Source: an uncultured Clostridia bacterium
GTDB lineage: Bacteria; Bacillota; Clostridia; Christensenellales; Borkfalkiaceae
Length of the DNA stretch: 64,000 nt
Assembly: GCA_947627015.1 (NCBI GenBank)
Contig: CANQUL010000002.1
Coordinates: 1-64,000 of the forward strand
Reading direction: 5' to 3'
In this document: positions 32,071 to 41,195 of the stretch, piece by piece
How positions within the stretch are numbered: the first letter of the stretch is position 1
Layout: each line of letters starts with the position of its first letter
Program-made: the position numbers and the translations under genes
Notes under the pieces: generated by a model
Seen by the model: only the letters and a program-made list of their open reading frames with translations
Told to the model about the DNA's origin: nothing
The model's database searches: none

Positions 32071-33377
32071 GCCTGTTCCTCCGTTGTCATCTGGTTATTG
32101 GCCATGAGGAATTCGAAGAGCTTGGTGACCTTGATGTCGCTCTCGAGATACGTCTTCTGGCGGGGATCCATCGTCTTTTTGTAGACTTCGGGCTCCTTGC
32201 CGACTTCGGCCGCCTGCTCGGCGATGCGCTTTTCCACCTCTTCCTCGGTCGCCTCGATGTTCTCGAGCTTTACGAGCTTTTCGACGATGAGCTGGTGCAG
32301 GACGTTCTTCTTCGCCTCTTCCTCGAAATTCTTTTTGTACTCCCCGCGCGAGGAACCGATGTAGCCGAGATAGTCGTCGAGCTTGATGCCCTGATACATG
32401 AGATTGTATTCCATGCGCTGCATGAGGGTCTCCTCCTCCGTCTCGATCATGGCGTCGGGAATCTCCGCCGTCGCATGCTCGGCAATGGCGGCGAGGACGG
32501 AGTTCTCCGTCTCGTTGCGCGAACGGTTTTCGGCATTCTTTTGGAGACGCTCCCGCACCTTGGCACGATAGGCCTCGAGGCTGTCCGACCCCATCTTCTT
32601 GCCGAATTCGTCGTTGAGTTCGGGAAGCACCTTCCCCGTGATCTTGTGAAGGGTCACGGCAAAGACCGCGGGCTTGCCCTTGAGCTCTTCTGCCTGATAG
32701 GACTCGGGAAACGTGACGTTCACGTCCCGCGTCTCGCCGATCTGCATGCCGACGACGCCCTCCTCGAAGCCCGGGATGAACTGCCCGGAACCGAGCTCGA
32801 GCTCGTAGCCCTTTGCGGAACCGCCCTCGAAGAGCTCGCCGCCGACCCGGCCCTCGAAGTCGATGGTCACGGTGTCATGAAGGGCGGCCGCACGGTCGGT
32901 GACTTCCACGCTCTCCGCGATGCGCTCGCGGACGGACTCGATCTCCCGGTCGACGTCGGCGTCCGTAACAGTATAATCGTAGCGGCGGATTTTTATACCT
33001 GTGTATTTCTCGATGGCGACATCGGGACGGACGGGGACGGTGGCAACGATGATGATGTTCCCGGCCGCAAGGTCGCTCCCCTCTCCCATTTCGAAGGAGC
33101 CCTGTCCGACGACCGTGAAGTTCTGCTTTTCGGCCTCGACGGTCTCATCGAAGTGCTCTTCGAGAAGGAGGTTGAGGGCGTCCTCATAGAAGAGGCCCTT
33201 GCCGTAGAAATTTTCGAGGATGTGCTTGGGGACCTTGCCCTTGCGGAATCCGTTGACTGCGTACTTGTGACGGGTCCTCAGGTATGCCTTGTCGTTGGCG
33301 GCGGTCCATTCGTCGGGTCCGAACGTCATGGTGATCTTGACGGTGCTCTTTTCAGCGGGGGTTGTCTGATACTTCAT
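32067..33377 (-). CDS. tig: Trigger factor
   Basis: 436 residues, ribosome-associated chaperone and prolyl isomerase. The N-terminal ribosome-binding domain has the signature NGFRKGKVP (family GFRxGKxP) near residue 43, the PPIase domain ([42 protein letters not shown]) is near 155-215, and the C-terminal helical arms follow ([10 protein letters not shown] ... [14 protein letters not shown]). AGGAG stands 5 nt before the ATG at 33377, which excludes the longer frame. It is the first gene of tig-clpP-clpX; a TAAAAT -10 lies at 33418-33423 with a weak -35. Confidence 0.95.
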   Translation of the reverse strand: MKYQTTPAEKSTVKITMTFGPDEWTAANDKAYLRTRHKYAVNGFRKGKVPKHILENFYGKGLFYEDALNLLLEEHFDETVEAEKQNFTVVGQGSFEMGEGSDLAAGNIIIVATVPVRPDVAIEKYTGIKIRRYDYTVTDADVDREIESVRERIAESVEVTDRAAALHDTVTIDFEGRVGGELFEGGSAKGYELELGSGQFIPGFEEGVVGMQIGETRDVNVTFPESYQAEELKGKPAVFAVTLHKITGKVLPELNDEFGKKMGSDSLEAYRAKVRERLQKNAENRSRNETENSVLAAIAEHATAEIPDAMIETEEETLMQRMEYNLMYQGIKLDDYLGYIGSSRGEYKKNFEEEAKKNVLHQLIVEKLVKLENIEATEEEVEKRIAEQAAEVGKEPEVYKKTMDPRQKTYLESDIKVTKLFEFLMANNQMTTEEQA

Positions 33378-33455
33378 AATCACTCCTAAATTTGCTTCGT
33401 ATGGTTTCGCACGGTATATTTTACCATAAAGCGCCCGAAAAGAAAAGCGTTTTTG

Positions 33456-33484
33456 TTTACATTTTTTTTGTTTTGAAGTATAAT
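33456..33484 (+). promoter_or_regulatory. Promoter of rqcH
   Basis: TTTACA (33456-33461), 17-bp T-rich spacer, TATAAT (33479-33484), divergent from tig. Confidence 0.78.
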
Positions 33485-33516
33485 GTTGATACCACATCCC
33501 CGGGAGGTACGGCAAA

Positions 33517-35166
33517 ATGCCGCAGGACGCCTTTACGCTCCGTCTCATTGCGGGCGAACTCGACAAGACGCTCGCCGGCGGACGCATCAACAAGATCGTG
33601 CAGCCCTCGAAGGACGAAGTGCACCTCATCCTCTATGCGGGAAGGACGTACCGGCTGATCCTGAGTGCCAACGCTTCCGACTGCGGCGCGTACTTCGACG
33701 ATGCCGATACGGAGAGCCCGCTCGTCGCACCCAACTTCTGCATGCTGCTCCGGAAGCACATCCTCGGCGCGCAGATCACCAAAGTCGCCCTCGTCGGGTT
33801 CGAACGCATCCTCGCCTTTACCCTTCTCGGCAGCACCGATTTTTCCCGTTCCGAAAAGACGTTATACCTCGAAGTGATGGGCAAGTACTCCAACCTCATC
33901 CTCACGGAAAACGGGGTCATCCTCGGCGCGCTCAAGACGACCGCCCTCGACGAGAACGTACGGCGCATCATCTTTCCGGGCGTCGGGTATGTACTTCCCT
34001 CCCCGCAGGACAAGACGGACCCGCGCGATGCAGAGGCCCTCGAAAACGTGCTCTCCGGGGCGGAAGGAGACCTCGGGCGGTACCTCTTTACCCGCGTTGC
34101 GGGACTTGCGCCTTCCACGGCCTCCTTCATTGCGGAGAGCTATGCGGGCGGAAGCCTCGCAGATCACGTCCGTGAATATATCTTTTCGGACATGGTATCC
34201 CCGTGCGTCGTCGAATGCGACGGCGTGCCCGTCGATTTCCATGCCCGTTTCCGCGAGGGAGGGATCCCCATGCCCACGCTGTCCGCGGCGCAGTCGTACT
34301 ACTACGGCATCCGCCGTGCGTCCGAACGGCGCGCCGCCGTACGCCGGACCCTCGCCGCCGCCGTCCATTCCGCCCTCAAAAAGCAGGAAAAGCGGCTCGC
34401 ACAGATCCTCGAACGGCAGACGGAATGCGCCGACTGCGAAACGCTCCGCATCAAGGGAGAGCTCCTTACGGCCAATTTGTACGCCCTCACCAAGGGCATG
34501 GGTGGGTGCGAGCTCGTCAATTGGTATGATCCCGCGGGAGGGACCGTGCGGATCGCGCTCGATCCCCGTCTCACTCCCTCCGAGAACGCACAGAGCTATT
34601 TCAAGCGGTACCGCAAGGCGCAGCGTACGCTTGCCGCCCTTGCCCCGCAGGAAACGGAGACGCGCACCGAACTCGAATATCTCAAGAGCCTTGCCGCGGC
34701 GATCGATTCGGCCGAGACGGAGGAGGACCTCGAATCCGCCAAAGAAGAACTCGAGGGAGCGGGGCTCATCCGGGCTCCCTCCGAGCGTCGCACGAAGAAG
34801 AAGGCGGAGATCCCCTTCCGCACCTTCGAGCGGGACGGATTCCGCATCTGTGCGGGACGGAACAATCTCCAGAACGACCGTCTCGTCCGCATGAGTTCGC
34901 CCGACGACCTCTGGCTGCACGCCCAACGCTATCACTCCTGCCATGTCGTCATCCGCACCGAGGGAAGAGAAGTCCCCCAAGACGTCCTGCAATTTGCCGC
35001 CGACCTCTGTGCGCGCTACTCCGATTCGAGCGGCGACCGCGTGCCCGTCGACTGCTGTCCCGTCAAGTTCGTCAAGAAGCCCAAGGGCGCCAAGGCAGGC
35101 TTCGTCACCTATTCCGGATTCATCACGCTCGCGGGCATACCTTCGACACCGAAGAGCGGCGCATAA
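33517..35166 (+). CDS. rqcH: Ribosome quality-control factor RqcH (NFACT/Rqc2 family)
   Basis: 549 residues. Homologues bind 50S subunits with stalled peptidyl-tRNA and add alanine tails for ClpXP degradation; the name fibronectin-binding protein is older usage. NFACT-N region: AFTLRLIAGELDKTLAGGRINKIVQPSKDE, FCMLLRKHILGAQI. Helix-hairpin-helix and coiled coil in the middle (ARFREG, KKQEKRLAQILERQ, PSENAQSYFKRYRKAQR). C-terminal NFACT-R/DUF814 domain with SSPDDLWLHAQRYHSCHVVIR. GGGAGG is 8 nt from the ATG. It is transcribed away from tig-clpP-clpX, a fitting neighbourhood because ClpXP destroys its products. Confidence 0.92.
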   Translation: MPQDAFTLRLIAGELDKTLAGGRINKIVQPSKDEVHLILYAGRTYRLILSANASDCGAYFDDADTESPLVAPNFCMLLRKHILGAQITKVALVGFERILAFTLLGSTDFSRSEKTLYLEVMGKYSNLILTENGVILGALKTTALDENVRRIIFPGVGYVLPSPQDKTDPRDAEALENVLSGAEGDLGRYLFTRVAGLAPSTASFIAESYAGGSLADHVREYIFSDMVSPCVVECDGVPVDFHARFREGGIPMPTLSAAQSYYYGIRRASERRAAVRRTLAAAVHSALKKQEKRLAQILERQTECADCETLRIKGELLTANLYALTKGMGGCELVNWYDPAGGTVRIALDPRLTPSENAQSYFKRYRKAQRTLAALAPQETETRTELEYLKSLAAAIDSAETEEDLESAKEELEGAGLIRAPSERRTKKKAEIPFRTFERDGFRICAGRNNLQNDRLVRMSSPDDLWLHAQRYHSCHVVIRTEGREVPQDVLQFAADLCARYSDSSGDRVPVDCCPVKFVKKPKGAKAGFVTYSGFITLAGIPSTPKSGA

Positions 35167-35170
35167 AGAA

Positions 35171-35206
35171 AAAGCGGTTTGACTGTTCGTCAGACCGCTT
35201 TGATTT
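35171..35206. terminator. Terminator between rqcH and cysK
   Basis: 13-bp stem AAAGCGGTTTGAC/GTCAGACCGCTTT followed by GATTTTT; the genes converge here. Confidence 0.85.
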
Positions 35207-35218
35207 TTCAGACACGCA

Positions 35219-36142
35219 TCAAGAAAAGAGCGGGGTGGAGAGGTACCGGTCGCCGCCGTCGGGGAAGAGCACGACGACGGTCTTTCCCGCGAACTCCGGG
35301 CGCTTGGCCATGCGGATGGCCGCCCACAGCGCCGCGCCCGAGGAAATTCCCGCGAGGAAGCCCTCCTTGCCCACTTCCCGCGCACAAGAAAAGGCGTCCT
35401 CGTCGGCGACGGGAATGACTTCGTCGAGAATGTCGCGATTGAGCACTTGGGGTACAAAACCCGCGCCGATGCCCTGAATTTTATGCTTCCCCGCGACCCC
35501 CTTGGAGAGAACGGGCGAGGAGGCGGGCTCCACGGCGAAGATCTTAACGGCAGGATTCTGCGATTTGAGGAATTCCCCGACCCCCGTCACGGTGCCGCCC
35601 GTACCGACTCCGGCGACGAACGCGGCTACCATGCCCGCGGTGTCCTTCCAGATCTCCGGTCCCGTGGTCCTCCGATGGACGGCGGGATTGGCAGGATTGG
35701 TAAACTGTCCCATGATGACGCTGCCCGGGGTGCTCTCGCACAGTTCTTCCGCTTTTTTTATGGCTCCCTTCATGCCGGCGGCGCCTTCGGTCAGAACGAC
35801 CTCCGCCCCGTAGGCCTTTACGAGATTGCGGCGCTCCACGCTCATCGTCTCGGGCATGGTCAGAATGACCCGATAGCCCTTGGCGGCGCCGACGGCCGCA
35901 AGCCCGATGCCCGTGTTGCCCGACGTGGGTTCGATGATCGTCGCGCCCGGTTTGAGCCGTCCCGACTGCTCGGCGTCCTCGATCATCGCGAGGGCGACAC
36001 GGTCCTTGACGCTGCCGGCGGGGTTCGCGGATTCGAGTTTTGCATACAGCTTTGCCGTGAGCCCGTACGCCTTCTCGATGTGACAAAGTTCGACAAGAGG
36101 CGTATTTCCGATCGCCTCTGCCGCAGAATGAAAGAGTGACAT
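35219..36142 (-). CDS. cysK: Cysteine synthase (O-acetylserine sulfhydrylase)
   Basis: 307 residues, PLP enzyme making cysteine from O-acetylserine and sulfide. IGNTPLVEL start, PLP Lys in [13 protein letters not shown] (near 45), [11 protein letters not shown] substrate loop, [18 protein letters not shown], and the PLP-phosphate loop [15 protein letters not shown]. Length is typical. GGAGG precedes the ATG. The -35 and -10 (36166-36194) form a strong promoter. It may be coregulated with sulfur metabolism, but no CymR/S-box or T-box leader is visible in the short 5' region. Confidence 0.94.
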   Translation of the reverse strand: MSLFHSAAEAIGNTPLVELCHIEKAYGLTAKLYAKLESANPAGSVKDRVALAMIEDAEQSGRLKPGATIIEPTSGNTGIGLAAVGAAKGYRVILTMPETMSVERRNLVKAYGAEVVLTEGAAGMKGAIKKAEELCESTPGSVIMGQFTNPANPAVHRRTTGPEIWKDTAGMVAAFVAGVGTGGTVTGVGEFLKSQNPAVKIFAVEPASSPVLSKGVAGKHKIQGIGAGFVPQVLNRDILDEVIPVADEDAFSCAREVGKEGFLAGISSGAALWAAIRMAKRPEFAGKTVVVLFPDGGDRYLSTPLFS

Positions 36143-36165
36143 AAATTGCCTCCTATGTTTTTTAC

Positions 36166-36194
36166 ATTATATCCCGCGCGCGCCGCAAAGTCAA
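36166..36194 (-). promoter_or_regulatory. Promoter of cysK
   Basis: Minus strand TTGACT (36189-36194), 17-bp CG-rich spacer, TATAAT (36166-36171). Confidence 0.8.
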
Positions 36195-36281
36195 CCGTTT
36201 GAAACAACTTTTTTCGCGGACGGAGAAGAATTTTACAAGAGCAAGACAAGATATCCCCCACCCATGTTCGAAGGCACAAAG

Positions 36282-36307
36282 AAAAAACGGCCCGCAGGCC
36301 GTTTTTT
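36282..36307 (-). terminator. Terminator of the 36323 gene
   Basis: AAAAAACGGCC/GGCCGTTTTTT with a short CGCA-type loop; works in both directions. Confidence 0.85.
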
Positions 36308-36322
36308 GATCCCAAGCGAAGG

Positions 36323-36973
36323 CTACTGCCGCGAACAGGCCTTGCCCTGCGGATAGAGCGGGAGTTCGAAGAATCCCGAGCAGACCTCCTGCGTGTATTC
36401 CTGTGCGGGCGGAATGGCGCAATAGCCGTAGCTCGGCACGAGAAGTTCGACCTGCATCGCGATCTTGAGGATGCAGGTGAGGCACGCGCTCAACGTGAAC
36501 GTTCCGTCGGCGTTGAAGGAGCCGTCGGGCGAGACGCTCGAAGCGACCGCCGTGACCGTATAGGGCATGACGGATGCCGGCGGGACATACATGAGGACGT
36601 CCTCGGTGATGGAGACGGAGCTCGTTGCGACGCCCTCCGTGCCGTTCGCGTCCACGTAGGCGATCTCGAGGGGAACGGTGACGGTCGCCTGCACGCGTGC
36701 ACAGCAGCCCTCCGGCTGCCGCTCGACGTTCAGGTTGGACACGGTACCCACCGATGAGGTCGAACGCGCACTGACGAAGGTCAGAGGATATGTAGGATTC
36801 GCGGGAGTGAACGAGGTCACGGCGGCGGTATAATTTTCAAGACGGGTCTGGATAATGCCCGCGTCGAAGATCTTTTCCGCCTGAATGCAGACCTTTTCGC
36901 ACAACCCGTTCAGCGGATTGCCCGTGATCGTGCCGGGGCAGTGGTCCGAGGAAAAATTGGAAAAGAAAGACAT
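36323..36973 (-). CDS. Cys-containing conserved protein of unknown function
   Basis: 216 residues. MSFFSNFSSDHCPGTITGNP opens the protein, followed by LNGLCEKVCIQAEKIFDA, a beta-rich middle (TVTVPLEIAYVDANGTEG, SSVSITEDVLMYVPPASVMP), a Cys pair in SACLTCILKIAMQVELLVPSYGYC, and QEVCSGFFELPLYP at the end. I believe relatives exist in other Clostridia, but I cannot name the function. The pattern of scattered Cys and a domain that looks exported or coat-like, without a signal peptide, fits spore-surface or assembled proteins. GGAGG lies before the ATG. It stands alone with its own terminator. Confidence 0.65.
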   Translation of the reverse strand: MSFFSNFSSDHCPGTITGNPLNGLCEKVCIQAEKIFDAGIIQTRLENYTAAVTSFTPANPTYPLTFVSARSTSSVGTVSNLNVERQPEGCCARVQATVTVPLEIAYVDANGTEGVATSSVSITEDVLMYVPPASVMPYTVTAVASSVSPDGSFNADGTFTLSACLTCILKIAMQVELLVPSYGYCAIPPAQEYTQEVCSGFFELPLYPQGKACSRQ

Positions 36974-37043
36974 TGATTACCTCCGTAAGACAACCGTTAT
37001 TCGGTTTACTGCATTGTATGCGGCGGGGCGGGGACTTTGTGCG

Positions 37044-37328
37044 TCACAGGAGGACCGTCTGGCCGATATACAGACAGTCGGTGCCGTTCTTTTGGCGGAA
37101 GACCGCGGGCGAACCGCAGAGAAGGCTCCTCGTCTCCCCTCCCCGCACCGTATAGAGATCGCCCGCGGCGGGCGGGATTTTGAGGACCTGCCCGAAAAAA
37201 GGCTCCTCCGTGAGACGGTTGTATACGGCGAGAAGACGGGGCGTGAGGCCGAAGGCTGCGGCACAGTCGGCGAGCGTCTGCCCCCGTTTGAGACGGTAGT
37301 ATGCGGGCACATCGAGGATCAGCTTCAT
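37044..37328 (-). CDS. LysM-domain protein
   Basis: 94 residues. Two LysM-like peptidoglycan-binding units are visible: AYYRLKRGQTLADCAAAFGL with VYNRL, and DLYTVRGGETRSLLCGSPAV with LYIGQTVLL. There is no obvious signal peptide, so it may be exported by another route or act in the spore or forespore. The ATG at 37328 has a TACGAT box 6 nt upstream and no Shine-Dalgarno, another possible leaderless start. It diverges from the SpoVB-like gene 56 bp away. Confidence 0.68.
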   Translation of the reverse strand: MKLILDVPAYYRLKRGQTLADCAAAFGLTPRLLAVYNRLTEEPFFGQVLKIPPAAGDLYTVRGGETRSLLCGSPAVFRQKNGTDCLYIGQTVLL

Positions 37329-37384
37329 ACAACTATCGTATGCGCATGTTCATAAAACGGTGCATCCCGCGAATACAATAAGGC

Positions 37385-38917
37385 ATGAACTTGTACAAGA
37401 CCGCCGCCATCGTCACCGTGTTCACCGCCTTCGAACACGGGCTCGGCTTTCTCTACCGCATTCTCCTCTCCCGCATGCTCGGCCCCGAGGGGCTGGGCGT
37501 CTATCAGGTCGGACTCACCGTGTTTGCCGTCTTTCTGACCGTCTGCTCGAGCGGCATGCCCATCACGCTGTCGCGCGTCATCTCCAAGCACCGGGCGCAC
37601 GGTTCCCTCGAGGGCGAACAGCGCGCGACGACGGCCGCCATCCTCATGACGGCGCTCTTTGGGCTCGCCGTGACCCTCTTTCTCTTTGCCCTCCGCGGAC
37701 CCTTCACCCGCGTCTTCTCAGACCCCCGTTGCGCCGACGTCTTTTATATCCTCCTCTTCAGCTTATCTTTCACCTCCGTCTATGCCATTCTCCGCGGAAG
37801 TTTCTGGGGGAATAAGCGATTCTTCGCCTACTCCGTCATCGAACTCATCGAAGAGATCGTCATGATCGCGGCGGGCATCTTTCTGCTGCTCTTCGGCGGC
37901 TCGGGGATCGCGGACGCCAACAAGGCCGCCGTCGCCGTGCTCCTCTCCTATCTCGCTTCCTTCTCCATCGCCCTCTTCTACTTCTTCCGGAAGGGCGGGC
38001 GGCTGCGGTCGCCGCGCGGGGAGATGAAGCCGCTCGCAAAGAGCGCACTGCCCGTCACCGTGATGCGCACATCCTCCTCTCTCGTCAACTCGGCGGTCTC
38101 GGTGATCTTCCCCGCCCGTCTCATGGCGTCGGGCATGTCCTCGTCGCGGGCCATGAGCGCGTACGGCATCGTCGGCGGCATGGTCATGCCCGTCCTGATG
38201 GTCCCCAGCTCGCTCATCAGCTCCATCGCGTTGGTGCTCGTTCCCGAACTCTCCGAGAGCTATTACCGCGGGGAACGGGAGAAGCTGTCCCGCCTCGTCA
38301 AGCGGGCCGTCGAGACGACGCTGCTCATCGCGGGCGCGCTCGTCCCGCTCTACTGCGCCTGCGGGGAAGGGATCGGCATCCTGCTGTATTCCAACGCCGA
38401 GAGCGGAAAACTCATCGCGGCGGGCGCGCTCATCCTCATTCCCATGAGCATCACGCTCATCTCGACGAGCCTGCTCAACTCCATGGGCTGCGAACGGGCC
38501 ACCCTGCTCTTTTTCCTGCTCGGCTCGGCCGCCATGCTCGCGATCGTGTGGTTTCTGCCCGCCCGTCTCGGGAGCGCGGCGCTGCTCGTCGGCATGGCCG
38601 CGGACTATTCGGTGACCGCGCTCTGTTCGCTCGTTCTTCTTATAAAAAAGACGGGAAGGCTGCACATGGGGAAGTACCTCCTTCGGCTCGCACTCATCGT
38701 TTTGCTGTGCTCTGTCTTGGGCATGGGTATGCGCTCGGCGCTCATGCTGCTTCTTGACTACGTCTGGGCGCTCGCGATCACCATGCTCTTTACGGGCGGG
38801 ATCGAAGTGCTGCTCATCCATGCCTGCAAGCTCTTTGACTTCCGTGCCGCATTCGCAAAATTCTTTTCGGGGAGACGGAAAAACCCAAAATCCGAAAGAA
38901 AGCGCGCCGCTTCGTAA
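37385..38917 (+). CDS. SpoVB/MurJ-type polysaccharide or lipid-linked intermediate flippase
   Basis: 510 residues with about 14 hydrophobic segments, the MATE-like MVF fold used by SpoVB, YtgP and MurJ to flip lipid-linked precursors (MNLYKTAAIVTVFTAFEHGL, RILLSRMLGPEGLGVYQVG, SGMPITLSRVISKHRA, LLNSMGCERATLLF). SpoVB-like proteins act in cortex or cell-wall synthesis. The C-terminus is basic and disordered (GRRKNPKSERKRAAS). The ATG follows TACAAT-AAGGC, so the ribosome binding site is at most a weak AAGG. It is divergent from the LysM gene, hinting at a shared cell-wall theme. Confidence 0.85.
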   Translation: MNLYKTAAIVTVFTAFEHGLGFLYRILLSRMLGPEGLGVYQVGLTVFAVFLTVCSSGMPITLSRVISKHRAHGSLEGEQRATTAAILMTALFGLAVTLFLFALRGPFTRVFSDPRCADVFYILLFSLSFTSVYAILRGSFWGNKRFFAYSVIELIEEIVMIAAGIFLLLFGGSGIADANKAAVAVLLSYLASFSIALFYFFRKGGRLRSPRGEMKPLAKSALPVTVMRTSSSLVNSAVSVIFPARLMASGMSSSRAMSAYGIVGGMVMPVLMVPSSLISSIALVLVPELSESYYRGEREKLSRLVKRAVETTLLIAGALVPLYCACGEGIGILLYSNAESGKLIAAGALILIPMSITLISTSLLNSMGCERATLLFFLLGSAAMLAIVWFLPARLGSAALLVGMAADYSVTALCSLVLLIKKTGRLHMGKYLLRLALIVLLCSVLGMGMRSALMLLLDYVWALAITMLFTGGIEVLLIHACKLFDFRAAFAKFFSGRRKNPKSERKRAAS

Positions 38918-38955
38918 ATTTTGCCGAAATTTTGCGAAATTCCCCGTTTCGAATG

Positions 38956-38984
38956 TTGCCTTGGAGAGAAAATCGTGGTATAAT
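38956..38984 (+). promoter_or_regulatory. Promoter of pgi
   Basis: TTGCCT (38956-38961), 17 bp, TATAAT (38979-38984). Confidence 0.82.
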
Positions 38985-39016
38985 AGGGAAGCAAAACCAA
39001 AACGGAGGATCCCCCT

Positions 39017-40444
39017 ATGAAACTGACGGAAACGCGCAAGAAGGAACTGCGCATCACGGTGGATTACACCAACATGACCGATAAATATCTCGGCGACAAG
39101 GGCATTTCGCACAAGACCATCGAGGCACACCGCAAGATCGCGCGCGCCGCGCACGCCTATCTCGCCGAAAACCGCGGCAAGGACGAACTGTACACGGGCT
39201 GGACCGAACTCCCCTACAATCAGGACGAGATCGTCGCAGACATTCTCGAGACGGCCAAGGCAGTCCGCAAGAAGTTCGAATACTTCGTCGTGCTCGGCAT
39301 CGGCGGATCGGCGCTCGGCCCCATCATGGCCTTCCGTGCGCTCTGCCATCTGCATTATAACGACCTCCCCCGCTCCAAGCGCAAGGGGCCCAAGTTCTAT
39401 GTCGAGGACAACGTCGACCCCGTCCGCATGAAGGAGCTGCTCGACGTCATCGACATCAAAAAGACGTGCTTCAACGTCATCTCCAAGTCGGGCGCCACGA
39501 GCGAGACGATGGCGCAGTACCTCATCATCTCCGATCTGCTCAAAAAGGCGGGCGAGAACGTCAAGGACCACCTCATCTTTACGACGGACGCCGCGCGCGG
39601 CAATCTCGTCAAGATCTCCAAGGAGCTCGGCGGCGTAAAGAGCTACGTTCTCCCCGACGGCGTGGGCGGCAGATTCTCCGAACTCTCCCCAGTAGGACTT
39701 CTCCCCGCGGCCGTTCTCGGCATCGATATCAAGGCCATGCTCAAGGGTGCGGCCGCCATGGATAAGTTCTGCAAGTCCCCCGACCTCTACAAGAATCCCG
39801 CGCTCATGCTTGCGACCCTGCAATACATCGCCATGCAGGACGGCAAGAACATCAACGTGATCATGCCCTATTCGGACAATCTCCAATACGTCTCCGACTG
39901 GTTCGCCCAGCTGTGGGCGGAATCGCTCGGCAAGAACATCACCCTCGACGGGAAGCCCTGCCACGTCGGCCAGACGCCCGTGAAGGCGCTCGGCGTGACC
40001 GACCAGCACTCGCAGGTCCAGCTCTACACCGAGGGCCCGTATGACAAGGTCATCACCTTCCTCTCCGTCGGGAGCTACAAGGAAAAGACCCCCATCCCGC
40101 GCGGCTGCGAGAACATCCCCGACGTCTCCTTCCTCGGCGGACACACGATGGAAGAGCTCATTCAGGCCGAAAACGTGGCGACGGCCTATGCCCTCACCAA
40201 GGCGGGACGGCTCAATTACACCGTCTTCCTGCCCGAAGTCAACGAGTACACGCTCGGCCAGTTGCTCTTCCTTTTTGAGATGCAGACCGCGTACACGGGT
40301 GCTATGTTCAACATCGACACCTACAATCAGCCCGGCGTGGAGGCGGGAAAGAAGGCGACGTTCGCCCTGCTCGGGAAGCCCGGCTACGAGCTCCAGCGCC
40401 GCGACCTCGCGAGCACGGGCTCGGATGCCGAATTCATGATCTGA
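39017..40444 (+). CDS. pgi: Glucose-6-phosphate isomerase
   Basis: 475 residues, in the range of clostridial/Thermotoga-like PGI. It interconverts glucose-6-phosphate and fructose-6-phosphate. Signatures: VLGIGGSALGP (phosphate loop), FNVISKSGATSETMAQ, LPDGVGGRFSELSPVGLLPAAVLG, and the C-terminal FLFEMQTAYTGAMFNIDTYNQPGVEAGKK, where GVEAGKK is the second PGI signature. GGAGGATCCCCCT precedes the ATG. It is monocistronic between its own promoter and a strong terminator. Confidence 0.96.
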   Translation: MKLTETRKKELRITVDYTNMTDKYLGDKGISHKTIEAHRKIARAAHAYLAENRGKDELYTGWTELPYNQDEIVADILETAKAVRKKFEYFVVLGIGGSALGPIMAFRALCHLHYNDLPRSKRKGPKFYVEDNVDPVRMKELLDVIDIKKTCFNVISKSGATSETMAQYLIISDLLKKAGENVKDHLIFTTDAARGNLVKISKELGGVKSYVLPDGVGGRFSELSPVGLLPAAVLGIDIKAMLKGAAAMDKFCKSPDLYKNPALMLATLQYIAMQDGKNINVIMPYSDNLQYVSDWFAQLWAESLGKNITLDGKPCHVGQTPVKALGVTDQHSQVQLYTEGPYDKVITFLSVGSYKEKTPIPRGCENIPDVSFLGGHTMEELIQAENVATAYALTKAGRLNYTVFLPEVNEYTLGQLLFLFEMQTAYTGAMFNIDTYNQPGVEAGKKATFALLGKPGYELQRRDLASTGSDAEFMI

Positions 40445-40471
40445 CCTTTGAGCCCAAATGGTTAATGACAG

Positions 40472-40513
40472 AAAAGGAGCGCCCGACGGCAGTTGCCGTC
40501 GGGCGCTCCTTTT
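40472..40513. terminator. Terminator shared by pgi and the ffh operon
   Basis: Perfect 20-bp arms starting AAAAGGAGCGCCCGACGGCA around a GT centre, between convergent pgi and khpA. Confidence 0.92.
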
Positions 40514-40524
40514 CTTCGGCGGAG

Positions 40525-40767
40525 TTACTCCGCTTCTCGTTCCCTAATATCGATCTCGTACTTCTTGCTGTCACGGGGGGTCTTGGCGCGCACGAGCGTG
40601 CGGATCGCCTTGGCGATCTTGCCTTGCTTGCCGATGACCTTGCCCATGTCCGACCCCTCGAGAAGCACGGTGATGACGATGGCGTCCTCCTTCTCCTCGA
40701 CGGTGTACTCGACCTTATCCTTCTCCTCGGCGAACTGGCCGACGAGATACTTTACGAGTTCCAACAT
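40525..40767 (-). CDS. khpA: KH-domain RNA-binding protein KhpA
   Basis: 80 residues. The KH signature is GSDMGKVIGKQGKIAKAI (GxxG loop as GKQG). KhpA forms RNA-binding complexes with KhpB and affects cell-size and division control. AGGAGG precedes the ATG. Its place directly downstream of rpsP is the standard Firmicute arrangement; rimM and trmD, which often follow, are absent because pgi converges here. The 85-bp gap before it carries a scattered motif copy. Confidence 0.92.
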   Translation of the reverse strand: MLELVKYLVGQFAEEKDKVEYTVEEKEDAIVITVLLEGSDMGKVIGKQGKIAKAIRTLVRAKTPRDSKKYEIDIREREAE

Positions 40768-40819
40768 CTTAAAAACCTCCTGTAATCAGAGTGTGCATTC
40801 GAAACAAAGCGATTCCTTT

Positions 40820-40833
40820 CGGACATGGGTGCC
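40820..40833 (+). repeat. Scattered polar motif CGGACATGGGTGCC, intergenic
   Basis: Full match (R = G) in the noncoding gap 19 nt beyond the rpsP stop, outside any reading frame with support. Confidence 0.7.
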
Positions 40834-40852
40834 GCGAATGCTGTCCGCATGC

Positions 40853-41146
40853 TTACTTCTTCTTTTTCTTGCCCTTGGTCTTGGCGGGGGAGAGTTTGTC
40901 GCTCTTTTCCACGGCGCCGGCCTTGACAAGGAGATTCCTGACCGTCTCGGTGGGCTGGACACCCTTGGCGAGCCATTCCTTGGCAAGCTCGGTGTCGACT
41001 TCAAGCGTCACGGGGTTGGATCTCGGATCGTAGAACCCGATCTTCTCGATGTACTCGCCCGTCGCCGCCTTGCGCGCGTCAACGACCACGATACGGTAGA
41101 CGGGAGACTTTTTGTCGCCCATACGCACCAATCTCATTTTGACCAT
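40853..41146 (-). CDS. rpsP: 30S ribosomal protein S16
   Basis: 97 residues: MVKMRLVRMGDKKSPVYRIV, DARKAATGEYIEKIGFYDPR and NLLVKAGA, ending in a Lys-rich tail (KTKGKKKKK). A standard S16. GGAGG lies before the ATG. It sits in the ylxM-ffh-rpsP-khpA operon. Confidence 0.96.
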   Translation of the reverse strand: MVKMRLVRMGDKKSPVYRIVVVDARKAATGEYIEKIGFYDPRSNPVTLEVDTELAKEWLAKGVQPTETVRNLLVKAGAVEKSDKLSPAKTKGKKKKK

Positions 41147-41195
41147 ATTTGTTACCTCCGATTGATTTTCGATTTTTTATTTTATGTCTGTATGA

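Noticed and set aside
36143-36322. S-box, T-box or CymR-type leader in front of cysK
   Set aside because: The 5' region is under 20 nt after the -10 box; nothing matches the conserved leader elements.
38956-39016. A metabolite riboswitch in front of pgi
   Set aside because: The region between the -10 and ATG is only about 30 nt, too short.
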